Shown here: positions 6,042-14,463 of the stretch, piece by piece
Layout: the number at the start of each line of letters is the position of its first letter
Position numbering within the stretch: the stretch's first letter is position 1
Origin: Thermoplasmata archaeon
GTDB lineage: Archaea; Thermoplasmatota; Thermoplasmata; Thermoplasmatales; Thermoplasmataceae
Assembly (NCBI GenBank): GCA_021793945.1
Contig: JAJYRT010000007.1
Coordinates: 5,093-28,314 of the forward strand
Reading direction: 5' to 3'
Length of the DNA stretch: 23,222 nt
The notes under the pieces: generated by a model
The model's input: the letters and a program-made list of their open reading frames with translations, nothing else
What the model was told of the DNA's origin: nothing
Database searches by the model: none
Program-made: the position numbers and the translations under genes

Positions 6042-7904
6042 ATGTCAAAAATAATAGGTATTGATCTGGGAACTAGCAATTCAGCTGCAGCAGTGGTTAT
6101 TTCTGGGAAATCCACCATTATACCCAGTGCCGAAGGTGTGTCAATAGGGGGCAAATCCTTTCCAAGCTATGTCGCCTTCACGAAGGAGGGGGATCTTCTT
6201 GTTGGGGAACCAGCAAAGAGACAGGCACTGCTCAATCCGGAAGGAACAGTTTATGCCGCAAAGAGAAAAATGGGGTCGGATTTCAAGTTCAAGGTATACG
6301 GCAAGGAGTATACGCCGCAACAGATTTCGGCATTCATCCTGCAGAAGATAAAGCGTGATGCAGAGGCGTTTCTGGGAGAAACGGTGAGCGAAGCGGTTAT
6401 TACCGTACCTGCATACTTTGACGATAATCAGAGGCAGGCAACAAAGGACGCAGGATCAATTGCCGGACTGAATGTCAAGAGAATTATAAATGAGCCTACG
6501 GCAGCTTCGCTGGCATATGGGATTGACAAGCAGGGAAAGTCAGAAAAAATCCTGGTTTTCGATCTTGGTGGCGGTACGCTTGACGTTACTATAATGGATT
6601 TCGGGGACGGAGTTTTTGAGGTGGTGTCAACATCCGGAGATACCAAACTGGGAGGAACAGACATGGATGAGGCCATAATCAATTTCCTTGCAGATGACTT
6701 CAAGTCGAAGGAGGGAATTGACCTGCGCACCGACAAGTCAGCTTACATCAGGCTGAAAGACGCAGCAGAGAAGGCAAAAATTGAACTGTCCAACACTCTG
6801 ACCACAGAAATCAATCTTCCATACATAACTGCCAACCAGACTGGCCCTAAACACCTCCAGTACACGCTTTCACGATCGAAGTTTGAGGAGCTGATTGCAC
6901 CAATTGTCAAGAGAGCTGAAAAGCCGCTGGAAAACGCAATCTCATCAGCAAAACTTACCAAGAAGGATCTCACAAAGATCATACTCGTTGGCGGGCCTAC
7001 CCGAATACCGTATGTAAGAAAATTCATAGAAGATTATTTCGGAAGAAAGGAAGAGGGCGGCGTTGATCCTATGGAATGTGTTGCAATAGGTGCTGCCCTT
7101 CAGGGAGCCGTGCTGTCAGGCGATATCAAGGATATCGTGCTTCTTGACGTTACTCCTCTGACTCTTGGAATAGAGACGCTGGGCGGTGTGGTAACGCCAC
7201 TTATACCGGCCAATACCACAATTCCTGCAAAGAAATCGCAGGTCTTCACGACAGCTGCTGACATGCAGACAGCGGTAACCATACATGTGGTCCAGGGTGA
7301 GAGGCCAATGGCGGCTGACAATGTATCTCTCGGTATGTTTAACCTCACAGGAATTCCGCCGGCTCCGAGAGGAATCCCTCAGATTGAGGTCACGTTTGAC
7401 ATAGACGCCAATGGTATAATCAACGTGGCCGCACACGATAAGGGTTCCGGGAAAAGGCAGAGCATCTCCATTTCTGCCACAAACAAGCTCTCGAAGGAAG
7501 AGATCGAGAAGATGAAGAAACAGGCAGAGGAATTTGCAGAACAGGATAAAAAGAAGAGAGAGGAAATAGAGGAAATAAATGCTGCAGAAACCCTTGTATA
7601 TACCGTGGAAAAGACAATAAACGATAACAAGGAAAAACTGGAAAGCAATGAGGTAAAGGAGGTCCAGGAACTGCTCTCCGAAATAAAGAAAGCTATCTCT
7701 GACAAAGATCTGGAAAAAATAAAGGAGACATCTGAAAAACTTACGAAGAAGATACAGGAAGTTGGATCAAAACTTTACCAGCAGCAAGCAACGCAGGAGA
7801 ATCAGTCACAGGAAGGAGCGGCCCAGCAGAATGCGGGGGAGCAGGCATCTGAGGAAGAGCCAAAGCAGGAAAACATCTACGACGAGGATGAAAAAAAGCA
7901 GTAG
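6042..7904 (+). CDS. dnaK: DnaK, Hsp70 chaperone
   Basis: The 620-residue Hsp70 ATPase binds unfolded segments in the cytosol. Phosphate-1 [10 protein letters not shown] is at 6-15, [15 protein letters not shown] at 119-133, phosphate-2 [13 protein letters not shown] at 171-183, and [11 protein letters not shown] marks the adenosine region. The linker and substrate domain follow from [13 protein letters not shown] onward. Between KRKMG (74-78) and YTPQQ (90-94) it lacks the insert of about 25 residues found in Gram-negative bacterial DnaK, as is typical of archaeal and Gram-positive forms. The last ~45 residues are Gln/Glu-rich and low in complexity, ending YDEDEKKQ rather than EEVD. A GAGGT Shine-Dalgarno sequence (6031-6035) 6 nt before the ATG, inside the grpE stop region, points to coupled translation. 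Confidence 0.97.
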   Translation: MSKIIGIDLGTSNSAAAVVISGKSTIIPSAEGVSIGGKSFPSYVAFTKEGDLLVGEPAKRQALLNPEGTVYAAKRKMGSDFKFKVYGKEYTPQQISAFILQKIKRDAEAFLGETVSEAVITVPAYFDDNQRQATKDAGSIAGLNVKRIINEPTAASLAYGIDKQGKSEKILVFDLGGGTLDVTIMDFGDGVFEVVSTSGDTKLGGTDMDEAIINFLADDFKSKEGIDLRTDKSAYIRLKDAAEKAKIELSNTLTTEINLPYITANQTGPKHLQYTLSRSKFEELIAPIVKRAEKPLENAISSAKLTKKDLTKIILVGGPTRIPYVRKFIEDYFGRKEEGGVDPMECVAIGAALQGAVLSGDIKDIVLLDVTPLTLGIETLGGVVTPLIPANTTIPAKKSQVFTTAADMQTAVTIHVVQGERPMAADNVSLGMFNLTGIPPAPRGIPQIEVTFDIDANGIINVAAHDKGSGKRQSISISATNKLSKEEIEKMKKQAEEFAEQDKKKREEIEEINAAETLVYTVEKTINDNKEKLESNEVKEVQELLSEIKKAISDKDLEKIKETSEKLTKKIQEVGSKLYQQQATQENQSQEGAAQQNAGEQASEEEPKQENIYDEDEKKQ

Positions 7905-7921
7905 GCTTTCAGTGAGCATAG

Positions 7922-9010
7922 ATGGCTAAGGATTATTATCAGATACTCGGTGTGGACAAGAATGCCAGCCAGGAGGACATAAAAAAGGCTTTCAGGACAC
8001 TGGCCAGGAAATACCACCCTGATATGAATCCTGACAACAAGAAAGCAGCCGAGGAGAAGTTCAAGGAAATAGGGGAGGCTTATGAAGTCCTCTCAGATGA
8101 GAACAAGAAGAGGATGTATGACCAGACCGGAAGCGCGGATTTCGGCCAGGGATCTTCCAATTTCACATGGGATAATTTCAGCCATTTCAACGACTTCGAG
8201 GACATATTCAGCAGGATATTTGGCGGGAACTTTGGCTCAAGCCAGGGGTTTGGGGGTTTCGGAAGACAGGAGCCTGAACTTGACCTTGCCCTTCGGATGA
8301 CTGTGAGCATGGAAGAAGCTTACCATGGCGCCAGGAAAGAAGCAAAATACAAGAGGAATGCTCCGTGTGAATCGTGCAACGGGACGGGGGCAAAGAATGG
8401 ACGGCTGGTCACCTGTCGTACCTGTGGTGGTTCTGGACAACAGAGAGTAGTACAGGGGCAGGGATTTTTCAAGATGGTTTCTGTCACCACCTGCAGAACC
8501 TGCAACGGGAGGGGAAAGGTTCCGGAGGAACCGTGCCCGGTATGCAAGGGATCAGGAACTCTCGTGGTAAATGAAAACCTGACTGTAAACGTTCCGGCCG
8601 GCGCCAGAGACGGGCTCCGGATAAGATTCAAGGGCAAAGGGCAGTCACAGAATGGCTATGTTGGCGATCTTTACATAGTGCTTTCTGTGCGTCCCGAAAA
8701 TGGAATAACTAGGAAGGAGGATGATCTTTACCTTTCCCGGGAGATAAGCTTCCCAGAGGCGGCATTGGGAACAGAAATCGATATAGACGTATACGGCGAT
8801 AAGCATACCCTGGAGATACCACCGGGAACACAACCAGGTGAAATACTGCGGATCAGGAACGCTGGCATGCCGCATATGAGCAACAAGGGATCTGGTGATC
8901 TCTATGTACAGGTAAAAGTAGTTGTTCCAAAACACCTGAATTCAAAACAGAAAGAACTGATAACTCAGTTGATTGACGAGTCAGACAAAAAAAGATTCTG
9001 GGGACACTGA
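7922..9010 (+). CDS. dnaJ: DnaJ, Hsp40 co-chaperone with zinc fingers
   Basis: This class I Hsp40 of 362 residues stimulates DnaK ATP hydrolysis and delivers substrates. The J domain occupies 1-70 with HPD at 32-34. A Gly/Phe-rich segment follows (about 70-115), rich in NFG and GFGG-like sequence. Four CxxCxGxG repeats then bind two zinc ions, with cysteine pairs at 149/152, 165/168, 191/194 and 205/208. The C-terminal beta-sandwich substrate region carries the usual NVPAGARDG and IPPGTQPGE loops. All signature residues are intact. It is the third gene of the chaperone operon, 17 bp after dnaK, with only a weak GTGAG ribosome site. It converges on rps17e with an 18-bp gap. Confidence 0.97.
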   Translation: MAKDYYQILGVDKNASQEDIKKAFRTLARKYHPDMNPDNKKAAEEKFKEIGEAYEVLSDENKKRMYDQTGSADFGQGSSNFTWDNFSHFNDFEDIFSRIFGGNFGSSQGFGGFGRQEPELDLALRMTVSMEEAYHGARKEAKYKRNAPCESCNGTGAKNGRLVTCRTCGGSGQQRVVQGQGFFKMVSVTTCRTCNGRGKVPEEPCPVCKGSGTLVVNENLTVNVPAGARDGLRIRFKGKGQSQNGYVGDLYIVLSVRPENGITRKEDDLYLSREISFPEAALGTEIDIDVYGDKHTLEIPPGTQPGEILRIRNAGMPHMSNKGSGDLYVQVKVVVPKHLNSKQKELITQLIDESDKKRFWGH

Positions 9011-9028
9011 AATATAGATTGAGGTAAA

Positions 9029-9259
9029 TTATACAGTAACTGTGCCTTCTTCAATCTCGCGCTGGAGCTTCATTCTCTTTTTTACCACGGTTCGCGTGGC
9101 ATATCCTGCAATCTCATTAAGGTTATTCTTTGACACACTGATAAGGGCGGTTTTAAGTATTTGCTTGTTCCTGGTAAAATCCTCTGTAAAGATATCCTTA
9201 TTGTTCTCTACGATTTCCTTTGCAACGCGTTTGACATTTGAAGACCTGATACTTCCCAT
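9029..9259 (-). CDS. rps17e: 30S ribosomal protein S17e
   Basis: A 76-residue basic protein of the archaeal/eukaryotic small ribosomal subunit family S17e. The N-terminus MGSIRSSNVKRVAKEIVENN, the central FTEDFTRNKQ and the IAGYATR segment (about 50-56) match the family closely. It extends past the family's usual end (about 60-65 residues in many archaea) with a charged tail ending EEGTVTV. It follows the universal stress protein gene by 39 bp in the same direction and has its own TATA-like element in that gap, so it may be transcribed both alone and by read-through. The start at 9259 is the only sensible ATG. Confidence 0.9.
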   Translation of the reverse strand: MGSIRSSNVKRVAKEIVENNKDIFTEDFTRNKQILKTALISVSKNNLNEIAGYATRTVVKKRMKLQREIEEGTVTV

Positions 9260-9285
9260 ATTAAGCTAAACCCTATTTCTAATGG

Positions 9286-9295
9286 CTATAAAAAG
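9286..9295 (-). promoter_or_regulatory. TATA box of rps17e
   Basis: The minus strand reads CTTTTTATAG about 31 bp before the rps17e ATG and directly after the stress-protein stop. This gives a leader of only a few bases. Confidence 0.5.
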
Positions 9296-9298
9296 ATA

Positions 9299-9739
9299 TC
9301 AACGTTCAACGGGTGGAGTAATCAGCACTGGTATGGTACTCAACTTGACTATCTCAGAACTTACTGACCCAAGTATGGCTTTGCTCAACCCGGACAGTTT
9401 TCTGGTACCCGTGATAATAAGATCCGCTCCGCGCTCCTTCGCTGTTCTCATGATTGCCTTGGGGACAGTCTCACCCTTCGAGTCGACACTCACGAAGGTC
9501 AGGTTGGAAGTAGTATCACCAGCTATTTTCTTCGCAGATTCTATTATGCTGTCTGAAGTCTCTTCCTGTCTCTGGTATACACTTGCGGGAATATATGTGT
9601 CAAAGGTAGGTGTAACGCCGATCAGGGAAGGACTAACATAGACAATAATGAACTCGTCTATGACATCCTTGAATTTCATGGAAAATTTCAGTGCCTCTTT
9701 CGCTGCATCTGAATCGTCAAACGCTACGATTGCTTTCAT
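9299..9739 (-). CDS. Universal stress protein (UspA family)
   Basis: A single-domain UspA protein of 146 residues with the Rossmann-like alpha/beta order of the family. Strand 1 is MKAIVAFDDSD, and the C-terminal nucleotide loop runs from TGTRKLSGLSKAILGSVSSE (about 111-130) to PVLITPP. The ATP-binding pattern of the family is G-2x-G-9x-G-S/T. Here the second glycine is replaced by lysine (GTRK), while the final GS is kept, so ATP binding may be changed or lost. The physiological role of such proteins is poorly defined; a stress function is a family label only. It is divergent from nadM and followed by rps17e. Confidence 0.9.
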   Translation of the reverse strand: MKAIVAFDDSDAAKEALKFSMKFKDVIDEFIIVYVSPSLIGVTPTFDTYIPASVYQRQEETSDSIIESAKKIAGDTTSNLTFVSVDSKGETVPKAIMRTAKERGADLIITGTRKLSGLSKAILGSVSSEIVKLSTIPVLITPPVER

Positions 9740-9763
9740 TGTTATAATATACGAATAAACCGA

Positions 9764-9772
9764 TTTATATTT
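9764..9772 (-). promoter_or_regulatory. TATA box of the universal stress protein gene
   Basis: The minus strand reads AAATATAAA centred 29 bp before the ATG at 9739, giving a leaderless or nearly leaderless message. Confidence 0.55.
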
Positions 9773-9792
9773 TTGCTTTCAGTCCCTTGAAA

Positions 9793-9802
9793 CTTTTATC
9801 TA
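9793..9802 (+). promoter_or_regulatory. TATA box of nadM
   Basis: The sequence CTTTTATCTA is centred about 26 bp before the ATG at 9824. Between it and the start codon lies a 10-bp palindrome, ACATATATGT (9809-9818). This TATA position favours the start at 9824 over the ATG at 9806. Confidence 0.45.
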
Positions 9803-9823
9803 TACATGACATATATGTGTAAA

Positions 9824-10336
9824 ATGCGAGCGTTCATCGTTGGCAGATTCCAGCCTTTTCACAAGGGACATCTCGAAGTTATAAAAGAGATACTGAAGAC
9901 AAACAAGTCGCTGATCATAGGGATAGGAAGTGCGCAATATTCACACACACTTAAAGACCCTTTCACCGCAGGGGAGAGACACCTGATGATTTCAACATCC
10001 CTGGAAAGGGAGAAGATTTTTGATTTCTATCTTGTCCCCATCGAGGATGTCAATTCCAATCCTCTATGGGTTGCTCACGTTGAGTCCCTCACTCCAAAGT
10101 TCAACAGGGTATACAGCAACAATCCTCTCGTGAAGAGATTATTCACTGAGAAGAATTATGAGGTTAATTCACTGGAGCTTATCAACAGGAGCAACTGGTC
10201 AGGCACAAGAATCAGGGAAAAAATGCTAAGGGACGATTCATGGGAAGCTGACGTCCCTGATGCAGTCAGGGACATAATCGAAGAAATTGACGGAGTGCGG
10301 AGGATCAGGGACCTCTCAAAAACCGATGAGGAGTGA
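9824..10336 (+). CDS. nadM: Nicotinamide-nucleotide adenylyltransferase, archaeal type
   Basis: This enzyme joins NMN and ATP to make NAD+ and pyrophosphate, the last step of NAD synthesis and salvage. The 170 residues begin MRAFIVGRFQPFHKGH, with the nucleotidyl-transferase signature HxGH at 13-16. The second ATP motif SGTRIR is at 126-131 near the C-terminus. The frame has an upstream ATG six codons earlier (9806). I use 9824 because archaeal NadM proteins start exactly at MRAFxxGRFQPFH and the TATA box fits a leaderless message there. The gene stands alone, divergent from the stress protein gene and convergent with the M20 peptidase gene 29 bp away. Confidence 0.94.
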   Translation: MRAFIVGRFQPFHKGHLEVIKEILKTNKSLIIGIGSAQYSHTLKDPFTAGERHLMISTSLEREKIFDFYLVPIEDVNSNPLWVAHVESLTPKFNRVYSNNPLVKRLFTEKNYEVNSLELINRSNWSGTRIREKMLRDDSWEADVPDAVRDIIEEIDGVRRIRDLSKTDEE

Positions 10337-10365
10337 AACCAGAAATGGTTTCAGCCGCGTATGTG

Positions 10366-11565
10366 TCATTGATATAACAGCCTGTTCAGCGTATCCCTGT
10401 CTTTTTCTATGTTGCTAATGAGACAGTATTCATCAGCCTGATGTGCAACCTCGTCCATTGTAGTTGACCACACCGCAGCCTGGTATCCCTTTCGCCTGAA
10501 GAATGCCGCACAGGTACCGCCGCCAATACCGACGGTCTTCGGTTCATTTCCCCTGCTTGCAGCAATGGCCGATTTCAATTTCTGGACTATCTCAGAAGTT
10601 TCACTTGTTGGAAGGGGAGCCTGTTCCTTCTGGACAAAGGTGTATGTTATTCTTGCCTTACTTTTCTTTTCAAATTCCTTTATAACGGAGTCTATGTCGT
10701 CTATAACGTGGTCAATATCGTAGGATGGGAGGATCCGGCAGTCAAGGTAAACCACCTCGGTTCCGGGGATCGTGTTTATGTTGTCCACATTCTTTTCACG
10801 CTTTGTGGGCTCAAATGTCGACACTTCCGGCGAGAACAGCTTGTTGACTGCATTGTATTTCTTGTGCAGAAACTCGTCAAGATCAAGGATGAATTTCATT
10901 CCCTCCCTGTTCGCGTTTATAGCTTCAGAGGGCATGCTGGCGTGGTACTGCTTTCCGGCAATCTTGAATCTTATCCACATAATGCTCTTTTCAGCGATCT
11001 CGATGTACATTCCATCCTTCGCGCCGGCATCCGGTACGAGGAGAAGATCGTTCTTAGAGAAAATGTCCTTTTCCAGCAGGTATTGAATGCCGTATTTGCT
11101 TCCAACCTCTTCGTCCGCGACAAAAACAAGCCCAAGATTGTATTTAAGTTCCGATTTCTTCAACTCTCTCAATAGCAGCAGGGAAAGAAACACAGCCTGG
11201 CCGTCGTCCGAAGTTCCTCTCCCATACATCCTGTCTCCCTCAACGGTCACTTCAAAGGGTTTCCGCGTCCAGAGAGCTGGGTCACCCACCGGAACTGTGT
11301 CGATGTGTGAAATAATCCAGAATGTCTTTGGGAGATTGCCGATCTTCAACACAATGTTAGACCTTACAGCGCCGTGGTCATCCCTGACATCGTATCTTTT
11401 AAAACTGTCATACCCCATCTCTGAAAGTATCTCCGAAATCAGGTCCGCACGCATGGATTCTCCCTTGCCGCCTGACTCAGGAGAAATTGCCTCCACTGGA
11501 ATGATCCTTCTTGCCACATCCACAATGAAGTCCCTGTCATTCATCGCTGAATTTTTTGCCGCCAT
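10366..11565 (-). CDS. M20-family metallopeptidase/deacylase
   Basis: A 399-residue zinc hydrolase of the M20 (ArgE/DapE/CPG2) family. The metal and catalytic residues are all visible: H87-x-D89 in SHIDTVP, bridging D120 in GRGTSDDGQ, the Glu pair E152/E153 in ADEEVGS, D179 in PDAGA and the last ligand H375 in EVAHQAD. The dimerisation domain lies in the middle (about 195-300). Substrate cannot be read from the sequence: an aminopeptidase/dipeptidase, acetylornithine deacetylase or succinyl-diaminopimelate desuccinylase are all possible, and no arginine or lysine synthesis genes lie nearby. The ATG at 11565 fits a TATA box 21-28 bp upstream. A start at Met8 (11544) is possible. Confidence 0.9.
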   Translation of the reverse strand: MAAKNSAMNDRDFIVDVARRIIPVEAISPESGGKGESMRADLISEILSEMGYDSFKRYDVRDDHGAVRSNIVLKIGNLPKTFWIISHIDTVPVGDPALWTRKPFEVTVEGDRMYGRGTSDDGQAVFLSLLLLRELKKSELKYNLGLVFVADEEVGSKYGIQYLLEKDIFSKNDLLLVPDAGAKDGMYIEIAEKSIMWIRFKIAGKQYHASMPSEAINANREGMKFILDLDEFLHKKYNAVNKLFSPEVSTFEPTKREKNVDNINTIPGTEVVYLDCRILPSYDIDHVIDDIDSVIKEFEKKSKARITYTFVQKEQAPLPTSETSEIVQKLKSAIAASRGNEPKTVGIGGGTCAAFFRRKGYQAAVWSTTMDEVAHQADEYCLISNIEKDRDTLNRLLYQ

Positions 11566-11585
11566 ATCTGCATATATGACACTCG

Positions 11586-11593
11586 TATATTTT
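11586..11593 (-). promoter_or_regulatory. TATA box of the M20 peptidase gene
   Basis: The minus strand reads AAAATATA, 21-28 bp before the ATG at 11565. The octamer CATATATG (11571-11578) lies between it and the start codon, at nearly the same place as in the nadM promoter. Confidence 0.4.
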
Positions 11594-11615
11594 CTTTCAG
11601 ATATGCCACTATCAA

Positions 11616-11625
11616 ATATTTATAA
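11616..11625 (+). promoter_or_regulatory. TATA box of proS
   Basis: The sequence ATATTTATAA is centred about 30 bp before the proS ATG at 11651. No Shine-Dalgarno sequence is evident, so the message is probably leaderless or nearly so. Confidence 0.55.
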
Positions 11626-11650
11626 GAAGATCTGACATCAGTATCTGAAG

Positions 11651-13048
11651 ATGGAGAATAGGAAGAAAGATTTCAGCGAATGGTACAATGAGATCATAGA
11701 CATCAGCCAGCTCAGCGACAAGCGTTATCCAATAAAAGGGATGAATGTGTGGCTGCCCTATGGATGGAAAGCAATGAAGAACATCGATAGTGTGGTCAGG
11801 GCAAACGTAGACATCAAGGATTTTCAGGAAGTCAGCTTTCCAGTTTTAATAACAAGGGATATGCTCATGGTTGAATTTGAGCACATTAAGGGATTTGAAA
11901 ATGAGCTATACTGGGTTACAAAGGGAGGAAAGGAGAAGCTGGATATTGAAATGGCCCTTCGCCCAACCAGCGAGGCAGCAATATACCCGATGTTCTCTCT
12001 CTGGGTAAGGACGCATGCTGATCTGCCGATGAAAATTTACCAGATCGTCAATGTGTACAGATACGAGACCAAACATACCCGCTCTTTCATTCGCATCAGG
12101 GAGATCCACTTTTTTGAGGCTCACACTGCTCACCGGAACCACGAAGAATCGGAAGAGCAGATGGCTGAATATATGGAAATATGGAAGAAAATAAGTTCTG
12201 CACTATGCCTTCCCTTCCACGTAGACAGAAGGCCTGAATGGGACAAATTTCCAGGTGCTGTGTATTCGCTTGCCTTCGACACAGCACTTCCAAGCGGTAG
12301 GTCCCTTCAGATTGGGACCATTCACCAGTACGATGATAATTTTGCAAAGAATTATGACATCAAGTATTCAGACGAGTCCGGCCAGGCAGTTTACGCCTAC
12401 CAGACAACCTTCGGACTGAGTGAAAGGCTCCTTGCGGCAATTATAGGCATACACGGTGATGATACTGGTCTGGTATTTCCGCCGGATGTAGCGACATTTC
12501 AGGTAGTAGTGATTCCTATACCTTCAGATAACGGCGAACAGGAAAGTTTTATCAACTCAGTCTGCACAGCACTAACAGACAATGGTTTCAGGGTCAAGCT
12601 TGATAGCAGGGATGCATATACGCCAGGCTATAAATTCAACGACTGGGAAATGCGAGGCGTTCCGCTCAGGATAGAGATCGGCGGCAGGGAGGTCGGCGAA
12701 AAATCAGTTACAGTCGCAAAGCGTACGGCCAAGGGTAGGCAGAAGATAGAATTCAAGGACCTTGTTCCCGGAATTTCGCGGCTACTCCAGGAGGTAAAGG
12801 ATGAGATTACAGCACGCGCAGCTAAACAGTTTATGGAGTTGTCCCGTAGGGACAAGTCTGTAGAGGATATGAAATCGTACGAAGGAATAAGCCTCTCTGG
12901 ATGGTGTGGAGACAGGGAATGCTCCGACACAATAGAGAAGGAGACCGAAAAGGTTGTTCTTGGAATTAATATCAGCAATCCCGGAGATGCAAAGTGCATC
13001 GTCTGTGGAAAGCCTGGAAAAATCGCAAGCTTTTCGAGGACATATTGA
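11651..13048 (+). CDS. proS: Prolyl-tRNA synthetase, archaeal/eukaryotic type
   Basis: This class II synthetase attaches proline to tRNA-Pro. At 465 residues it is the compact archaeal/eukaryotic type without the editing insertion of bacterial ProRS. Motif 2 is seen in YRYETKHTRSFIRIREIHFFEAHTAH, and motif 3 in GLSERLLAAIIGIHGDDTGL. The anticodon-binding domain follows from about residue 275. The C-terminal zinc domain has cysteines 419, 424, 449 and 452, and the chain ends in SFSRTY with the terminal tyrosine usual for this class. All hallmarks are intact. A HAD phosphatase gene follows after 11 bp and is probably in the same transcript. The M20 peptidase gene is divergent. Confidence 0.97.
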   Translation: MENRKKDFSEWYNEIIDISQLSDKRYPIKGMNVWLPYGWKAMKNIDSVVRANVDIKDFQEVSFPVLITRDMLMVEFEHIKGFENELYWVTKGGKEKLDIEMALRPTSEAAIYPMFSLWVRTHADLPMKIYQIVNVYRYETKHTRSFIRIREIHFFEAHTAHRNHEESEEQMAEYMEIWKKISSALCLPFHVDRRPEWDKFPGAVYSLAFDTALPSGRSLQIGTIHQYDDNFAKNYDIKYSDESGQAVYAYQTTFGLSERLLAAIIGIHGDDTGLVFPPDVATFQVVVIPIPSDNGEQESFINSVCTALTDNGFRVKLDSRDAYTPGYKFNDWEMRGVPLRIEIGGREVGEKSVTVAKRTAKGRQKIEFKDLVPGISRLLQEVKDEITARAAKQFMELSRRDKSVEDMKSYEGISLSGWCGDRECSDTIEKETEKVVLGINISNPGDAKCIVCGKPGKIASFSRTY

Positions 13049-13059
13049 ACGGTGAAAAG

Positions 13060-13716
13060 ATGTCTTCAACTGATTTCAAGCTTTTTGTTTTTGATATGGA
13101 CGGCGTGCTTACAGGGGACTCCAGCAGCTGGAACTATGTTCATAAGCGTTTCCAGGTAGATAATCGAGAACTCCGCCAGAAATTTGAGATGGGCAAGATA
13201 AGCTACGAGGAATTCCTGAGGGGGGACGTAAAACTCTGGATTGACAAGCGTGGAAAGGTCGCTCGCAGCGAGATAATCTCAATCCTGAACGAGATTCCGC
13301 TGAGAATGGGGCTTGCGGATACTATCAATCTCCTCAGGTCAAGGGGAAAGAAGGTTGCCATAGTTTCTGGTGGCATTTCGTGGCTGGCCGATCGGATTGA
13401 GTCTTCGGCCAGGTTCGACTGCGTACAGTCCAACCACCTTCTAACCGACAGTTCCGGCTATCTCATTCCCGACGGAAAGGTTGAGGTGGACTTCCAGCAT
13501 AAGGACACGAACGTCAGGGATATCCAGGAAAAATTTGCAGTTGATAAGGAGAACACTGTATGCATCGGCGATTCGTTCGACGACAGATCCATGTTCCAGG
13601 AAGCCGGCTACTCAATAGCCTTCAGCCCCCGTCATCCAGACCTGACTAAATTTTCAGACGCAGAGATACTGACCGGCGATCTCATGGACATAGTCAGGCT
13701 TGTGGATAAATTGTGA
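13060..13716 (+). CDS. HAD-superfamily phosphatase, phosphoserine phosphatase-like
   Basis: A 218-residue HAD hydrolase with motif I FDMDGVLTG (nucleophile D12, general acid D14), motif II VSGG (S103), a lysine for motif III (K148) and motif IV IGDSFDDRSMF (D171, D175). A helical cap is inserted directly after motif I, as in SerB-type enzymes. Phosphoserine phosphatase is the best guess, but other small phosphate esters cannot be excluded. The frame is open back into proS. I start at 13060 because FKLFVFDMDGV then sits at the usual distance from the N-terminus and GGTGA (13051-13055), a match to the extended anti-Shine-Dalgarno, lies 4 nt upstream. It is co-directional with proS, 11 bp apart. 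Confidence 0.85.
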   Translation: MSSTDFKLFVFDMDGVLTGDSSSWNYVHKRFQVDNRELRQKFEMGKISYEEFLRGDVKLWIDKRGKVARSEIISILNEIPLRMGLADTINLLRSRGKKVAIVSGGISWLADRIESSARFDCVQSNHLLTDSSGYLIPDGKVEVDFQHKDTNVRDIQEKFAVDKENTVCIGDSFDDRSMFQEAGYSIAFSPRHPDLTKFSDAEILTGDLMDIVRLVDKL

Positions 13717-13732
13717 TAAGCCTTTCAATCTA

Positions 13733-13742
13733 CTTTTTATAT
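13733..13742 (+). promoter_or_regulatory. TATA box of radB-fen
   Basis: The sequence CTTTTTATAT is centred about 25 bp before the radB ATG at 13763. The intervening CTATATATC is too close to the ATG to be a functional TATA box. Confidence 0.5.
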
Positions 13743-13762
13743 TAATTCTATATATCAAATAA

Positions 13763-14461
13763 ATGGAGAAAGTTGAAATCGGCAATCCTCAAAAAAAGCT
13801 TTCCATGGGGGTGAGCTGCATTGATGGCCTCCTGATGGGTGGACTGGAGAGTGGAATAATCACCGAAATTTATGGAGAAGGAGGTTCAGGGAAGACAAAC
13901 CTGGCCATGTTGTTCTCCCTTTCCTGCATCAAGCAGGGAAAAAGAGTCATATACATTGATACGGAAGGAGTGTCATCGGAGCGGTTGTCACAGATATCCG
14001 CCGGAACGGAAAAGCTTACAGATAACCTGATATTATACCGGGTTAACAGCCTCGAGGATCAGGAAATGGCCATAATGCGGTGCGAGAGGCTCATGGATCG
14101 CTACGGGAATGTTGGACTGATAGCGATCGACTCATTTACCGAATATTTCAGGCTGGAAAAGACCTCGGATGCCGCTGCCAGAATCGCCGGGTTCCAGAAG
14201 CAGCTTTCTCACCTCACCAGAATCATCCTGAAGTTCAACATTCCCGCACTCATCATAAACCAGGTTTACCAGGATGTTGACAGTGGGGATCTTCAGCCAT
14301 TTGGGGGCTATGTAATCAATCATGCAATGAAATCCATACTCGAGGTCAGGAAAATCGAGAACGGGAAGAGAAGGCTCGTGGTGATGAAACACCGTTCAAT
14401 AGCAGAAGGGCAATCCACAGACTTCAGGATAGTCAGCTACGGGATATCCTGCGAGGTCTAG
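13763..14461 (+). CDS. radB: RadB, RecA/Rad51-like recombinase paralogue
   Basis: RadB is the short euryarchaeal RecA-family ATPase that assists RadA in homologous recombination. The 232 residues contain only the core domain, without the helix-hairpin-helix N-terminus of RadA. Walker A is GEGGSGKTN (38-46) and Walker B LIAIDSF (119-125, D123). The family start is seen in MGVSCIDGLLMGGLESG. Both ATP motifs are intact. It has its own TATA box and is followed after 2 bp by the flap endonuclease gene, so the two are probably co-transcribed and translationally coupled, giving a DNA repair unit. Confidence 0.93.
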   Translation: MEKVEIGNPQKKLSMGVSCIDGLLMGGLESGIITEIYGEGGSGKTNLAMLFSLSCIKQGKRVIYIDTEGVSSERLSQISAGTEKLTDNLILYRVNSLEDQEMAIMRCERLMDRYGNVGLIAIDSFTEYFRLEKTSDAAARIAGFQKQLSHLTRIILKFNIPALIINQVYQDVDSGDLQPFGGYVINHAMKSILEVRKIENGKRRLVVMKHRSIAEGQSTDFRIVSYGISCEV

Positions 14462-14463
14462 TT

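Noticed and set aside
6042..7904. Minus-strand frames opposite dnaK as possible antisense genes
   Set aside because: They follow the codon pattern of dnaK on the other strand, and the dnaK frame is complete and motif-rich.
10503..11635. Plus-strand frames opposite the M20 gene, including one of 182 codons
   Set aside because: The minus-strand M20 protein has all metal ligands intact. The plus-strand translations have no recognisable motif, and the longest one would run through the proS promoter.
12994..13059. Upstream start of the HAD gene inside proS
   Set aside because: The added residues come from an alternative reading of the ProRS zinc domain, while the ATG at 13060 has a good ribosome site.
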